Below are positions 16,212-24,281 of a stretch of 64,000 nt of DNA, piece by piece. The stretch is from Maricurvus nonylphenolicus (lineage in GTDB: Bacteria > Pseudomonadota > Gammaproteobacteria > Pseudomonadales > Cellvibrionaceae): NCBI RefSeq assembly GCF_042854845.1, contig NZ_AP031498.1, positions 2,604,001 through 2,668,000 of the forward strand, given 5' to 3'. The notes below the pieces were generated by a model that worked only from the letters and a program-made list of their open reading frames with translations, was not told the origin of the DNA and did not search any database. Within the stretch, counting starts at the first letter, position 1, and every line of letters starts with the position of its first letter. The position numbers and the translations under genes are program-made.

Positions 16212-17708
16212 TTACTCAATGATCCTAACGGGGGTTGGGTGTAATTCAGACAGCGGAATTGACAGGCCCTTTTCCATAACCACTCGCACATGCTCTCTCT
16301 GCAATTGGCGAGGCTCGCTAACGCCACAGGCATGGGCAATCAAGCCCACACCATAGGTCATATTGGCGTGGTACTGCTGTACGCGCACAGATTTGGCCTG
16401 AGGGTTTAAGCCGCGTTGCAGTTTCGGGTCATGGGTGGTGATACCGGTAGGACAGGTGTTTTTATTACACTGCAGGGCCTGAATGCAGCCCAGCGAGAAC
16501 ATAAAGCCGCGGGCACTGGTGACAAAGTCGGCCCCGACTGCCAGGGCCCAGCCAACGCCGGATGGAGTGATCAGTTTGCCGGAGGCGATGACTTTCACCC
16601 GTTGGCGGAGATTGAAGCGAACAAGCTGATCTACCAGCCAGGGCAGGCTTTCCTTGAGGGGCAGGCCAACATAGTCCAGCAGTGGCTGCGGGGCTGCGCC
16701 AGAGCCACCATCAGCGCTGTCGACGGTAATAAAGTCAGGGGCTGATTCCGGACCGCGCTGCTCAATCAGCTCAAACAGATCGATCAGCCATTGTTGTTCG
16801 CCGATAACGGCCTTAAACCCCACAGGTTTTCCGGTAATCTCCCGAATCTGTGCCACCATATCCAGCAGGTCAGCCGGGCAGCGTATATCAGGCTGTCCGT
16901 TCGGGCTGATGGATGCCTCTCCCTCGGGAATACCGCGGGCTTCTGCAATCTCGGCGGTGACCTTGTTGGCCGGTAGTATGCCGCCTTTACCGGGCTTGGC
17001 GCCTTGGCTGAGTTTAATTTCAAACATCTTTACCTGTGGCTGGCTGGCAACAGCGCGCAGTTTGTCCGGATCAAGTTTACCTTGCTCATCCCTGACGCCG
17101 TATTTGGCCGTGCCAATCTGGAAGACAATATCTGCTCCACCATTAAGGTGAGCGCGAGATAGGCCGCCTTCACCGGTATTGAGCCAGCATCCTGCTTTGG
17201 CGGCGCCTGCACTCAGGGCTTCAACAGCAGGCTTTGATAAGGCGCCAAAGCTCATGCCTGAAATATTAAACAGCGATGAGGTGGTATAGGGCTGCTTGCA
17301 GTGGGGGCCGATGGTGACAGGGCTGGGCTCGGCTGCGTCTTCCTGTAATGTGGGGAAGGCGGAATTTAGGAACAGTACCGAACCTACTGGCGAAAGATCA
17401 CGGGTTGAGCCAAAGGCCAAATTACGATCAACGTTCTTGGCTGCACGATATACCCAGCCACGCTCGGCGCGGTTAAACGGCAGCTCTTCCCGATCCAGGG
17501 CAAAGAAATACTGACGGAAGAATTCCCCAAGGTGTTCAAACCAATAGCGAAATCGTCCAATCACCGGATAATTGCGGCGGATGGTATGCCTTTGCTGGGT
17601 GATATCAATAAAGTAGAGGGCAAGTACCGTTAAGGCCCCAATACCGATAAGCGTGATAAACAGAATGGAAAGAAAGGCCAGGGCGTTGAGGGTAAAGCTA
17701 TCGAGCAT
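16212..17708 (-). CDS. Membrane-anchored FMN-binding glutamate synthase-like protein
   Basis: A 498-residue protein with an N-terminal membrane segment (residues ~8-35) followed by a GltB-type FMN barrel. Seen are TGEGGLSRAHLNGGADIVFQ, FEIKLSQGAKPGKGGILP, and the 3Fe-4S cysteines of glutamate synthase in the spacing C-x5-C-x4-C (CIQALQCNKNTC). The amidotransferase domain and the GltD partner of true GOGAT are both absent, so it is not the housekeeping enzyme. Such stand-alone FMN/FeS proteins are common in proteobacteria but their substrate is undefined. It is divergent from yejK. Confidence 0.9.
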   Translation of the reverse strand: MLDSFTLNALAFLSILFITLIGIGALTVLALYFIDITQQRHTIRRNYPVIGRFRYWFEHLGEFFRQYFFALDREELPFNRAERGWVYRAAKNVDRNLAFGSTRDLSPVGSVLFLNSAFPTLQEDAAEPSPVTIGPHCKQPYTTSSLFNISGMSFGALSKPAVEALSAGAAKAGCWLNTGEGGLSRAHLNGGADIVFQIGTAKYGVRDEQGKLDPDKLRAVASQPQVKMFEIKLSQGAKPGKGGILPANKVTAEIAEARGIPEGEASISPNGQPDIRCPADLLDMVAQIREITGKPVGFKAVIGEQQWLIDLFELIEQRGPESAPDFITVDSADGGSGAAPQPLLDYVGLPLKESLPWLVDQLVRFNLRQRVKVIASGKLITPSGVGWALAVGADFVTSARGFMFSLGCIQALQCNKNTCPTGITTHDPKLQRGLNPQAKSVRVQQYHANMTYGVGLIAHACGVSEPRQLQREHVRVVMEKGLSIPLSELHPTPVRIIE

Positions 17709-17841
17709 TGGGCATCCGTTGTTGTTTTTTTATACATATCCAGAATCTTCATTATAGCGAGACGTGGCTTCTGTTGTCTGCACTGGCATATAATACCGGC
17801 CACTTCATTTCCTAACCATTTAGTAACTGTGAGGAACCTCC

Positions 17842-18909
17842 ATGGCTATAGCCCACTGCGTAGTACACGGCATCCGACGTGCGGGTTTAAGTGCGCCTGT
17901 CGAGCTATCTCTGGCAGAAGATAAATTGGCGATTAACGGCCATGTCGAAGAGTTGTTGCGAGAGCTTAAGCAGGCCTATGTCTCCAAGGCGGGAAAAAGC
18001 TACGGTCAGTTTACCCGTGATGCCGGATCGGCTCAGGTCGCCAGCTGGTTGCGTGAGTTCAGTGAGGAGCGTCTTGGCTTTGAGAGCTTTAGCCGCAAAT
18101 TTTGTGAGCACCTTCAGCAGGTGCTAGGCGAAGTTGAAGCTGAATTTGAAGGCCATATATTGTTTGCCGTGGAAACCCTGGCCGATGCGGATATTCTGTT
18201 TGTCTTTGCTTTGCAACATTCAGAAGGTATGTATGTCGACGGTGACTTGGATTTTAAAGGCACGCGCTATCTGGATGTCAAAGGGATTCGTTTGGGGGCT
18301 AAGGTCAATATTACCGATTGGCTGACCGATGAACCGAGCTATTTGTCAGTATTGCGCTCCCGGGGTGACAAAGAACTGACTGATGCATTTATGAACTGCA
18401 TGGGATTTACCGACCAGCGTGATGTGGCGGCCGAAACGACCGAGTTCTTGGATATTGTTACAGCTTATACCGCTAAAATGCCGGAAGAAGAAGCCCAGGA
18501 ATGCCGCTCCAAGGTGGTTGATTATTGCCTGGAGCAGGATAAATTAGGTGAGCCGGTTGTGATAGAAAGCCTATCTGAGCATGTCAGTGATAGTGCCCCT
18601 GAGCAGCTGGCAAAGTTTGTTGCTGAACAGCAGCAGGAGGCTCGACCAGCATTGATTCCAGATCGCAAGCAGCTGCGTCAGTTTGTACGGATCAGTGGCC
18701 GTAATGATGAACTGAGTATGAGCTTCTCGTCAGAGTGTTTGGGTTCAAGCATCATGTATGACAAGGGCACTGACTCACTGACGATTACCAACATTCCTGG
18801 GCCGTTGAAGATGCGCTTGTTACAGCACCTGCAAAAATCAGGCGGTTTTAGCCAGGGAGCAGCCGAAAAGACGGTTGTCAGCACAGAGCCTGAGTTTGAG
18901 GCAAGCTAG
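17842..18909 (+). CDS. yejK: Nucleoid-associated protein YejK/NdpA family
   Basis: A 355-residue protein matching the NdpA family (37-kDa nucleoid-associated protein). Characteristic segments are the N-terminal VVHGIRRAG, the middle GHILFAVETLADADILFVFA, and YLDVKGIRLGAKVNITDW. The family coats the nucleoid with unclear sequence preference; its exact function is not settled. A GAGGAA ribosome site precedes the ATG. Two membrane-anchored genes follow on the same strand at 47 and 20 bases. The order NdpA, then a protein like the AsmA-like one two genes downstream, is similar to what I recall in Pseudomonas. Confidence 0.93.
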   Translation: MAIAHCVVHGIRRAGLSAPVELSLAEDKLAINGHVEELLRELKQAYVSKAGKSYGQFTRDAGSAQVASWLREFSEERLGFESFSRKFCEHLQQVLGEVEAEFEGHILFAVETLADADILFVFALQHSEGMYVDGDLDFKGTRYLDVKGIRLGAKVNITDWLTDEPSYLSVLRSRGDKELTDAFMNCMGFTDQRDVAAETTEFLDIVTAYTAKMPEEEAQECRSKVVDYCLEQDKLGEPVVIESLSEHVSDSAPEQLAKFVAEQQQEARPALIPDRKQLRQFVRISGRNDELSMSFSSECLGSSIMYDKGTDSLTITNIPGPLKMRLLQHLQKSGGFSQGAAEKTVVSTEPEFEAS

Positions 18910-18955
18910 CGCTGAACTGCTAAGCTAAGGGATGTAAAACAGGAGGTAAATTATC

Positions 18956-19369
18956 ATGGCTAGTCAAAATCAACAGGGCAAAACACATTTATTATTAATG
19001 TTAATTGTCGCGCTAGCGGCTGTGGCCGGCTGGCAAGTGTTTGAAATGCGCAATGATCTGAATGTGGCTAATCGCCAGGTGGCGGACCTGTCAGGTCAGT
19101 TGCAGGATCTGCAGGGGCAGATTGATAATATTCGCAAGGATGTTGCTCGCCTGGATAAGGGCAGTGTGCAAGGTATTGTGCGAGAGGCTAACGATGCGAT
19201 CCTTACCGGTTGGGAAACACTGGTAAATACCGTAGAAAGTGAACTGCGCAAAGCCCGCGAAGATATGGAAAAGAATAACGGGCAGACGCCACCGCAAGCG
19301 CCCAATAATCCATCACCAAATACCTCTGAGCCGGCGCTGGAATCTAATGACGGTACGGACAAGACTTAA
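18956..19369 (+). CDS. Membrane-anchored coiled-coil protein of unknown function
   Basis: A 137-residue protein: an N-terminal membrane anchor (HLLLMLIVALAAVAGWQVFE, residues ~11-30), a heptad-like coiled coil (residues ~35-70: VADLSGQLQDLQGQIDNIR), a helical segment, and a Pro/Asn-rich disordered C-terminal tail (residues ~107-137). The soluble part probably faces the periplasm. AGGAGG 13 bases before the ATG supports translation. It sits between yejK and an AsmA-like gene and may be cotranscribed with both. I do not recognise a family. Confidence 0.7.
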   Translation: MASQNQQGKTHLLLMLIVALAAVAGWQVFEMRNDLNVANRQVADLSGQLQDLQGQIDNIRKDVARLDKGSVQGIVREANDAILTGWETLVNTVESELRKAREDMEKNNGQTPPQAPNNPSPNTSEPALESNDGTDKT

Positions 19370-19389
19370 CTTTTACTAAGGAAATAATA

Positions 19390-20175
19390 ATGAAACTGGG
19401 AAAAATCTTATTGGGTGTGTTTGTGGCTATTATTGCCGTTGTTGCGGTGGTGGTTTTTCTAGGCCTGCAGAATATCAATCAGATTGTCAAAATTGCCGTT
19501 GAAACCGAAGGGCCTAAAGTCACCGGCACCGCGGTGCAGTTGGAGCGTGTCGATCTCAGCCTGATGGAAGGCCGTGGTGAATTACACGGTTTGCAAATTG
19601 ATAACCCCAAAGGCTATCAAAGTGACTATGCATTCTCGATGGGACAGGTTGCCCTTCAGGTTGAGCCAAAAAGCCTGACGGGCAAGGTCATAGTGATCAA
19701 CGAAATCCTGATCGATGGCGCCAAACTGATTGCCGAACAGAAAGATCTAACCCGCACCAATCTGCAGGACCTGCTCGATAATGTAAAAGGGCAGGGCGGT
19801 TCCAAGGCATCTGGACAAGAGGCCACTCCAGCGTCCGATTCGCCTGCGGCTGATGTGCGCTTAATGGTGGAGAAATTTAGTTTCGTCAATAGTGGTGTTC
19901 GCTTGATTACCACGGAGTGGGGTGAGCGTACGCTGAAACTGCCAAGTATCAATATCACCGATATTGGTGATCGCGAAGTAGGACTGACACCAGAGCAACT
20001 TACCCAGGCATTGCTTGACCCAATTCTGGCGCAGGCGAAAGCGGCGGTGGCCAATAACCTGGAAGATCTGGCTAAAGAAAAGGCCCAGAAAAAACTGCAA
20101 GAGAAAATTGATGAGAAACTCAGTGATGAGCAGAAGGGTCAGTTAAAACAATTAAAAGGGTTATTTGGTAAATAA
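19390..20175 (+). CDS. AsmA-like envelope protein
   Basis: A 261-residue protein with an N-terminal membrane helix (GVFVAIIAVVAVVVFLGL) and a beta-rich mature part. The stretch VTGTAVQLERVDLSLMEGRG and then LHGLQIDNPKGYQ is the N-terminal pattern of AsmA/DUF748-type proteins. These are inner-membrane anchored and face the periplasm; large members carry lipids towards the outer membrane, but this one is too short to bridge the envelope. The C-terminus is a lysine/glutamine-rich helix (residues ~215-261). A convincing terminator follows it, so it ends the yejK unit. Confidence 0.7.
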   Translation: MKLGKILLGVFVAIIAVVAVVVFLGLQNINQIVKIAVETEGPKVTGTAVQLERVDLSLMEGRGELHGLQIDNPKGYQSDYAFSMGQVALQVEPKSLTGKVIVINEILIDGAKLIAEQKDLTRTNLQDLLDNVKGQGGSKASGQEATPASDSPAADVRLMVEKFSFVNSGVRLITTEWGERTLKLPSINITDIGDREVGLTPEQLTQALLDPILAQAKAAVANNLEDLAKEKAQKKLQEKIDEKLSDEQKGQLKQLKGLFGK

Positions 20176-20207
20176 TATTGCGGTCTGAATTTAGATGTGG
20201 CTATGTT

Positions 20208-20236
20208 AAGGGGCGTTTTCGCCCCTTTTCTTTTTC
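20208..20236 (+). terminator. Intrinsic terminator after the AsmA-like gene
   Basis: Stem AAGGGGCG / CGCCCCTT with a four-base loop TTTT, followed by TTCTTTTTCTT. It is 33 bases after the stop codon and closes the yejK unit before the convergent GlxA-type regulator. Confidence 0.85.
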
Positions 20237-20256
20237 TTCTAGCCTGGCGCTAACGC

Positions 20257-21243
20257 CTAGGTTAGGTTGTTGCGAAATTCTCGAGGCGTTAGGCCAAATT
20301 CCTGTTTAAAACTTCTGCCGAAAACTGTCGCCGAATGAAAGCCGGATTGTTCGGCTATTTGTTGGATTTGCAAATCGGTTGATTGTAGTAGCTGGCGAGC
20401 AATGGTTAGCCGCTGTTTGATTAAATACTGTATTGGTGTTGTCCCGGTGGCACTGACAAAGCGACGGGAAAGCGTGCGCGCGGTAACGTTAAACTGGCTT
20501 GCCAGGTCTTCAAGATTTAATTCTTCTGCATAGCTGACGCGCATTTTATCGCGCACGGCGTCTACCAATGTATCGTGTGTCGTGGGTTCCATAAATTCCG
20601 GCAGAGGGGCGCTTTGGTCGCGAATGGCAAAGTAGTGTGAGGCATACTCGGCAGCACTGTCGCCCAGAAAACGCTGAATTAAAAGCAGAGTAAGGTCAAA
20701 TGTTGCCGGGGTCGTGGACGTGGTGATGATATTGCCTGACTGAATCAGTTTGGCCTGAGGCGTCAATCTGATTTTAGGATAGCGCTGTTTGAAAATATTC
20801 ACTGAGGCCCAGTGAATAGTAGCTTCCTGTCCGTCCAAGAGGCCTGCTTCTGCCAGATAAAACACCCCGGTGACCAGGCCCGCGAGGATGCTGCCTTGCT
20901 GATGTTGATCCCGTAACCAGGCCAGAGCCTTTTCAGATTCTCTCAAATTACTCATAGAAAGATTCCAAACGGAAGGGATGATAATGGCATCGTAGTATTT
21001 GTCGGTAATCGACGAATGGGCAAAGTATTGGGTTTTGAGTGGCAGTCCTGAGAAGCCGGTGGGCTTTTTATGGGTTGTCCTCAGTAATGATACCTCAACG
21101 CCCTTATATTCTTTACTGCGGAATACTTGGCTGTTCTGTGCCATGGCATGGAAAATTTCTGCTGAGCCGGTGACGGTACTACTCCAGAATTGGTCAGGAA
21201 TTAGATAGGCAATATTGACGGATCTTGGGTTAGTCTGGCTCAT
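20257..21243 (-). CDS. GlxA-type AraC-family transcriptional regulator
   Basis: A 328-residue regulator with an N-terminal DJ-1/PfpI-like domain (residues ~8-190) and a C-terminal AraC double helix-turn-helix (residues ~225-325: LNLEDLASQFNVTARTLSRR and AEQSGFHSATVFGRSFKQEF). In the DJ-1 part the usual nucleophile cysteine position reads GLVTGVFYLAEAGLL, so the cysteine seems replaced by valine and the domain is likely a sensor only. Relatives such as GbdR and CdhR control quaternary-amine catabolism. It is divergent from a Rieske oxygenase, which is its probable target. The 187-base divergent region includes a tandem repeat. Confidence 0.88.
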   Translation of the reverse strand: MSQTNPRSVNIAYLIPDQFWSSTVTGSAEIFHAMAQNSQVFRSKEYKGVEVSLLRTTHKKPTGFSGLPLKTQYFAHSSITDKYYDAIIIPSVWNLSMSNLRESEKALAWLRDQHQQGSILAGLVTGVFYLAEAGLLDGQEATIHWASVNIFKQRYPKIRLTPQAKLIQSGNIITTSTTPATFDLTLLLIQRFLGDSAAEYASHYFAIRDQSAPLPEFMEPTTHDTLVDAVRDKMRVSYAEELNLEDLASQFNVTARTLSRRFVSATGTTPIQYLIKQRLTIARQLLQSTDLQIQQIAEQSGFHSATVFGRSFKQEFGLTPREFRNNLT

Positions 21244-21272
21244 AATCGGGTACTTGGATTATTTGTATTCAC

Positions 21273-21290
21273 TATGACAAGTATGACATG
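21273..21290. promoter_or_regulatory. Tandem nonamer repeat, candidate GlxA-regulator site
   Basis: Two adjacent direct repeats, TATGACAAG and TATGACATG, lie 29 bases upstream of the regulator's start in the region shared with the divergent Rieske gene. A related inverted TGTCA occurs near 21325-21329. AraC-type proteins bind direct repeats of this kind, so this is a candidate site; it has no experimental support here. Confidence 0.35.
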
Positions 21291-21430
21291 TATACGTTAT
21301 CGATGTCTTAAATAGTTGAATAAGTGTCAAATATAGTCATTTAAAGTCGCTTATACGCTGCTAAAGTAACTACAAAGCGACATGTGAAGATCGCACTAAG
21401 CCGGATAGCACAAGGTGAGAGGACCTATCA

Positions 21431-22606
21431 ATGAATCGAGACACTGAAATCAGATTGATCAAGGAAGCTGTGGAGTTACACGATCGTGGAGAAACACAGT
21501 ATCAAGAAGATGCTAAGACCCACAGTACAGAACGCTATGTGTCTGAGGAGGTATTTGCCAAGGAGAAGTCCAAGTTGTTCCTGGAGCTTCCTACTGTGAT
21601 AGGAGCTGCTGGTGAAGTCCCGAATATCGGTGACTATCATTCGGTGGAGTGGGTTGGCGGTCTACCTTTGCTGATTGTGCGAGATAACGATAACCGGGTA
21701 CGAGTTTTCGCCAATGTCTGTCGCCACCGAAATGCTCGGTTGGTGGAAACCGGTAGCAGTGGCTGTCGACGTCGATTTAGCTGCCCTTATCATGCCTGGA
21801 CTTACAATACTGACGGCAAACTTATCGCGGCGCCAGAATTTGAGACCGGGTTTTCCAACTTGGATAAAGACAAGTTAAATCTTATCGAATTTGATAGCCA
21901 GGTAATCAACGGTATTATTTTTATTCATCCCAATCCGGATAAAAAATTACCTGAGAATTTTGTCGCCGATGAAATAGCCAGTGGCTTTGATTATTTGAAT
22001 ATGCAAAATCAAAGGATCTACAAACGTCGAGATTATATTCTTAACGCCAATTGGAAGATCCTGGCAGAAGGCGGTATTGAGGCTTATCACTTTAATGTTG
22101 CCCATAAAAATACCCTGGCACCATTTTTCTTGGGTAATCTATCGACCTGGGAGAGTTGGGGCCCCTACATGCGGATGATCCTGCCTAAGAGGCCGATCCT
22201 GGGGGCCAAAGAGTTGCCAGAGGCTGAGTGGGATATGCGTAAGATGGCAAACATTATTTATAATCTGCCCCCCGGATTGATGATATTGGCGCAGCCGGAC
22301 AATGTTTCGCTAATTAAAATGGTGCCCCTGTCAGCCGGTAAAACCCGCATCGAGGAAGTGCTTCTGGTAGATCCTCCCAAGGATGGCAGTGATAACTGGT
22401 CTGAAGACGAGTTGAAAATGCATGAGACCAACTTTAACTTGGTCAACAAGATTCTAACTGAAGATTGGGAACTCGGGGAAACTATTCAGGCCAATATGCA
22501 AAGCGGTATTGTTGATTCAATTCACTTTGGTCGCTTTGAGTCTGCATTAACGGAATTTGATAGACAGTATTCCCACTATATGGGCGTTGAAGCAGCGGAC
22601 GTTTAA
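21431..22606 (+). CDS. Rieske non-haem iron oxygenase, alpha subunit
   Basis: A 391-residue ring-hydroxylating-type oxygenase. The Rieske 2Fe-2S ligands are C97, H99, C118 and H121 (CRHR and CPYH). The catalytic iron ligands are H220 and H225 (EAYHFNVAH) and an aspartate at about 344 (EDWELGETIQ). At the bridging position before the histidines there is a glutamate (E217) where naphthalene dioxygenase has aspartate; CntA-type monooxygenases also use glutamate. No ferredoxin, reductase or beta-subunit gene is adjacent, so electrons must come from elsewhere. The adjacent GlxA regulator hints at a quaternary-amine-like substrate, but aromatic substrates cannot be excluded. Confidence 0.9.
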   Translation: MNRDTEIRLIKEAVELHDRGETQYQEDAKTHSTERYVSEEVFAKEKSKLFLELPTVIGAAGEVPNIGDYHSVEWVGGLPLLIVRDNDNRVRVFANVCRHRNARLVETGSSGCRRRFSCPYHAWTYNTDGKLIAAPEFETGFSNLDKDKLNLIEFDSQVINGIIFIHPNPDKKLPENFVADEIASGFDYLNMQNQRIYKRRDYILNANWKILAEGGIEAYHFNVAHKNTLAPFFLGNLSTWESWGPYMRMILPKRPILGAKELPEAEWDMRKMANIIYNLPPGLMILAQPDNVSLIKMVPLSAGKTRIEEVLLVDPPKDGSDNWSEDELKMHETNFNLVNKILTEDWELGETIQANMQSGIVDSIHFGRFESALTEFDRQYSHYMGVEAADV

Positions 22607-23259
22607 GTTTTATCGCGTCGGTCGCCAATAACTTTGGCCGGGTTGCCGGCCACGATGCTATAGGGCGCAACGTCTTTGGTGACGATGCTGCCCATTCCAA
22701 TTACGGCGTGATCACCAATGCTCACTCCGTCCACAATTCCCGCGTTAGCGCCTATCCAAACATCTTCGCCAATACTGATTCCTTGTGACGTGACGGGTTG
22801 CTCATGGATAAAGCGGTCTGGATGCATGCCATGATTAAAAGCAAACATCTGACAGTTGGCGGCAATGCGTGTGTGGCTGCCGATATTGATTCCCTTTGTG
22901 CCTCCGTCCAAAGTCACGCCGTGATTTATGCTTACATGCTCGCCGATGGTTAAAGGGCCGTGAAGCATGACATCTGCTGCTATAGAGCTGTGATTACCGA
23001 TGACAATATCGCGACCAGGCTCAGCAAAAATATTGGCTTCTGGTGCAATAAAACAGTTCTCGGCCAATTGAACCGTTTCCATATCTTGCAGGTAATCCTG
23101 TACTTCCTGTTGCCATGCTTGCGCCCAGGAACGATGTTTGGGGCTGAGTTTTGGGTAAAGCCATGGCATGTAGCTGAGACGCTTTTTATGCTGCGAGCGG
23201 TACTTATTTATAGGGCTATCGCTTGGTCGGTTATCAGGCAGGCGGTTTTCGTCCGACAT
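22603..23259 (-). CDS. Hexapeptide-repeat acyltransferase
   Basis: A 218-residue left-handed beta-helix acetyltransferase of the maltose/NodL/CysE-like type. The hexapeptide pattern runs through residues ~75-205 (IVIGNHSSIAADVMLHGPLT, then GISIGEDVWIGANAGIVDGV). The loop histidine in FAFNHGMHPD is the probable catalytic base. The N-terminal ~60 residues are basic and family-variable. Its 3' end overlaps that of the Rieske gene by four bases tail to tail, so they are not cotranscribed. Substrate unknown; sugar or small-molecule O-acetylation is likely. Confidence 0.85.
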   Translation of the reverse strand: MSDENRLPDNRPSDSPINKYRSQHKKRLSYMPWLYPKLSPKHRSWAQAWQQEVQDYLQDMETVQLAENCFIAPEANIFAEPGRDIVIGNHSSIAADVMLHGPLTIGEHVSINHGVTLDGGTKGINIGSHTRIAANCQMFAFNHGMHPDRFIHEQPVTSQGISIGEDVWIGANAGIVDGVSIGDHAVIGMGSIVTKDVAPYSIVAGNPAKVIGDRRDKT

Positions 23260-23428
23260 CAGTAACTCATCTATTGCTTTGGTGATCTTCAGGGCGGGAT
23301 ATTAGCACAGCGGAAATCGGGATGCAGAAGGGCGGTGCCCGCATGGTTAAGGTCGTAATCTCATGCTGCAATATTGGGCTTCATTTACGCATGCATTTGT
23401 CATTATGCACCGTCACCACATTACAGCT

Positions 23429-23447
23429 GTAACCTACGATAGGTTAC
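23429..23447. other. Palindrome in intergenic region (8-bp arms)
   Basis: GTAACCTA and TAGGTTAC flank a three-base spacer. It lies between the start of the acyltransferase gene (23259, minus strand) and the end of the EEP gene (23522). No T-run follows. It could be an operator for the acyltransferase gene; the 262-base gap shows nothing else I recognise. Confidence 0.35.
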
Positions 23448-23521
23448 GTATTCACGTACAAGCAGTTAACCGTGAAGATGACCCATGACAGCGGACACCT
23501 GATAAAAGTATAGCAACGGAT

Positions 23522-24280
23522 TTACATGACATGGCTGGAAATTCTGGAAGTTAGCGAAAAATCCGCAATCACAGGGCAGTGATCTGATAGGCGTTGCCAA
23601 TGACGATGGTTAAGGGTGGAGGCAGATTCAAGCTTGACGTTGCGATAATAGATTCTGTCCATAGCGAGCCAGGGGCGTGATGCCGGGTAAGTAGCCTTGG
23701 GGCGATTGGATTTGTGGCTGATGGCCTCTTTCAGATGCAGCTCACGTGTTAAAACCCGGTGGATGCGGTGGTGCCAGTCATTAAAATCTCCGGCAATAAT
23801 TAAGCCGTCGGTTAATGGGATCTGGTTATGAACAAGCTCTTTAAGCTGGTTGAGTTGAAAGCGTTGTTCGATAGGTAAAAAACCGAAATGAATGCAGAGA
23901 AGGTGCAGGTTGGTACCAATACGGCCATGGAGTATGCCGCGCTGGGAGAATTTCCAGCGACTGATATCAAGATTCTCCCAATAGCTGAAAGGGTATTTGC
24001 TTAGGATCGCATTGCCGTGATGTCCCTGCTGGTAGATCGCATTTTTACCGTAGGCAAAGTGTGGCCAGATACTGTCGGCCAGAAATTCAAATTGGCCGCC
24101 GTCGTGCCAGTCGTCAATGCTTTGCTGGTGGCCGCTATGGGCACCGACAACCTCCTGTAAGCAGACGATATCGGTTTCCAGTTCGCGGATGGCGTCGCGG
24201 ATATTGTGCAGGATAAAACTACTGTTGCCCGGGCTGAATCCCTTGTGAATGTTGTAGGAAAGCAGGCGAATTGATTGCAT
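23522..24280 (-). CDS. Endonuclease/exonuclease/phosphatase family protein (YbhP-like)
   Basis: A 252-residue EEP-fold metal-dependent phosphoesterase. The family motifs are present in order: RLLSYNIHKGFSP, DIVCLQEVVG, IIAGDFNDWHH and RLSDHCPVIADF. It has no signal peptide. It starts one base after the stop of a cardiolipin synthase-like gene, the same pairing as E. coli clsB (ybhO) with ybhP, so the two should be cotranscribed. The substrate of YbhP is not known; an inositol-phosphatase-like or lipid phosphodiesterase role is the usual guess. Confidence 0.85.
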   Translation of the reverse strand: MQSIRLLSYNIHKGFSPGNSSFILHNIRDAIRELETDIVCLQEVVGAHSGHQQSIDDWHDGGQFEFLADSIWPHFAYGKNAIYQQGHHGNAILSKYPFSYWENLDISRWKFSQRGILHGRIGTNLHLLCIHFGFLPIEQRFQLNQLKELVHNQIPLTDGLIIAGDFNDWHHRIHRVLTRELHLKEAISHKSNRPKATYPASRPWLAMDRIYYRNVKLESASTLNHRHWQRLSDHCPVIADFSLTSRISSHVM

Positions 24281-24281
24281 A

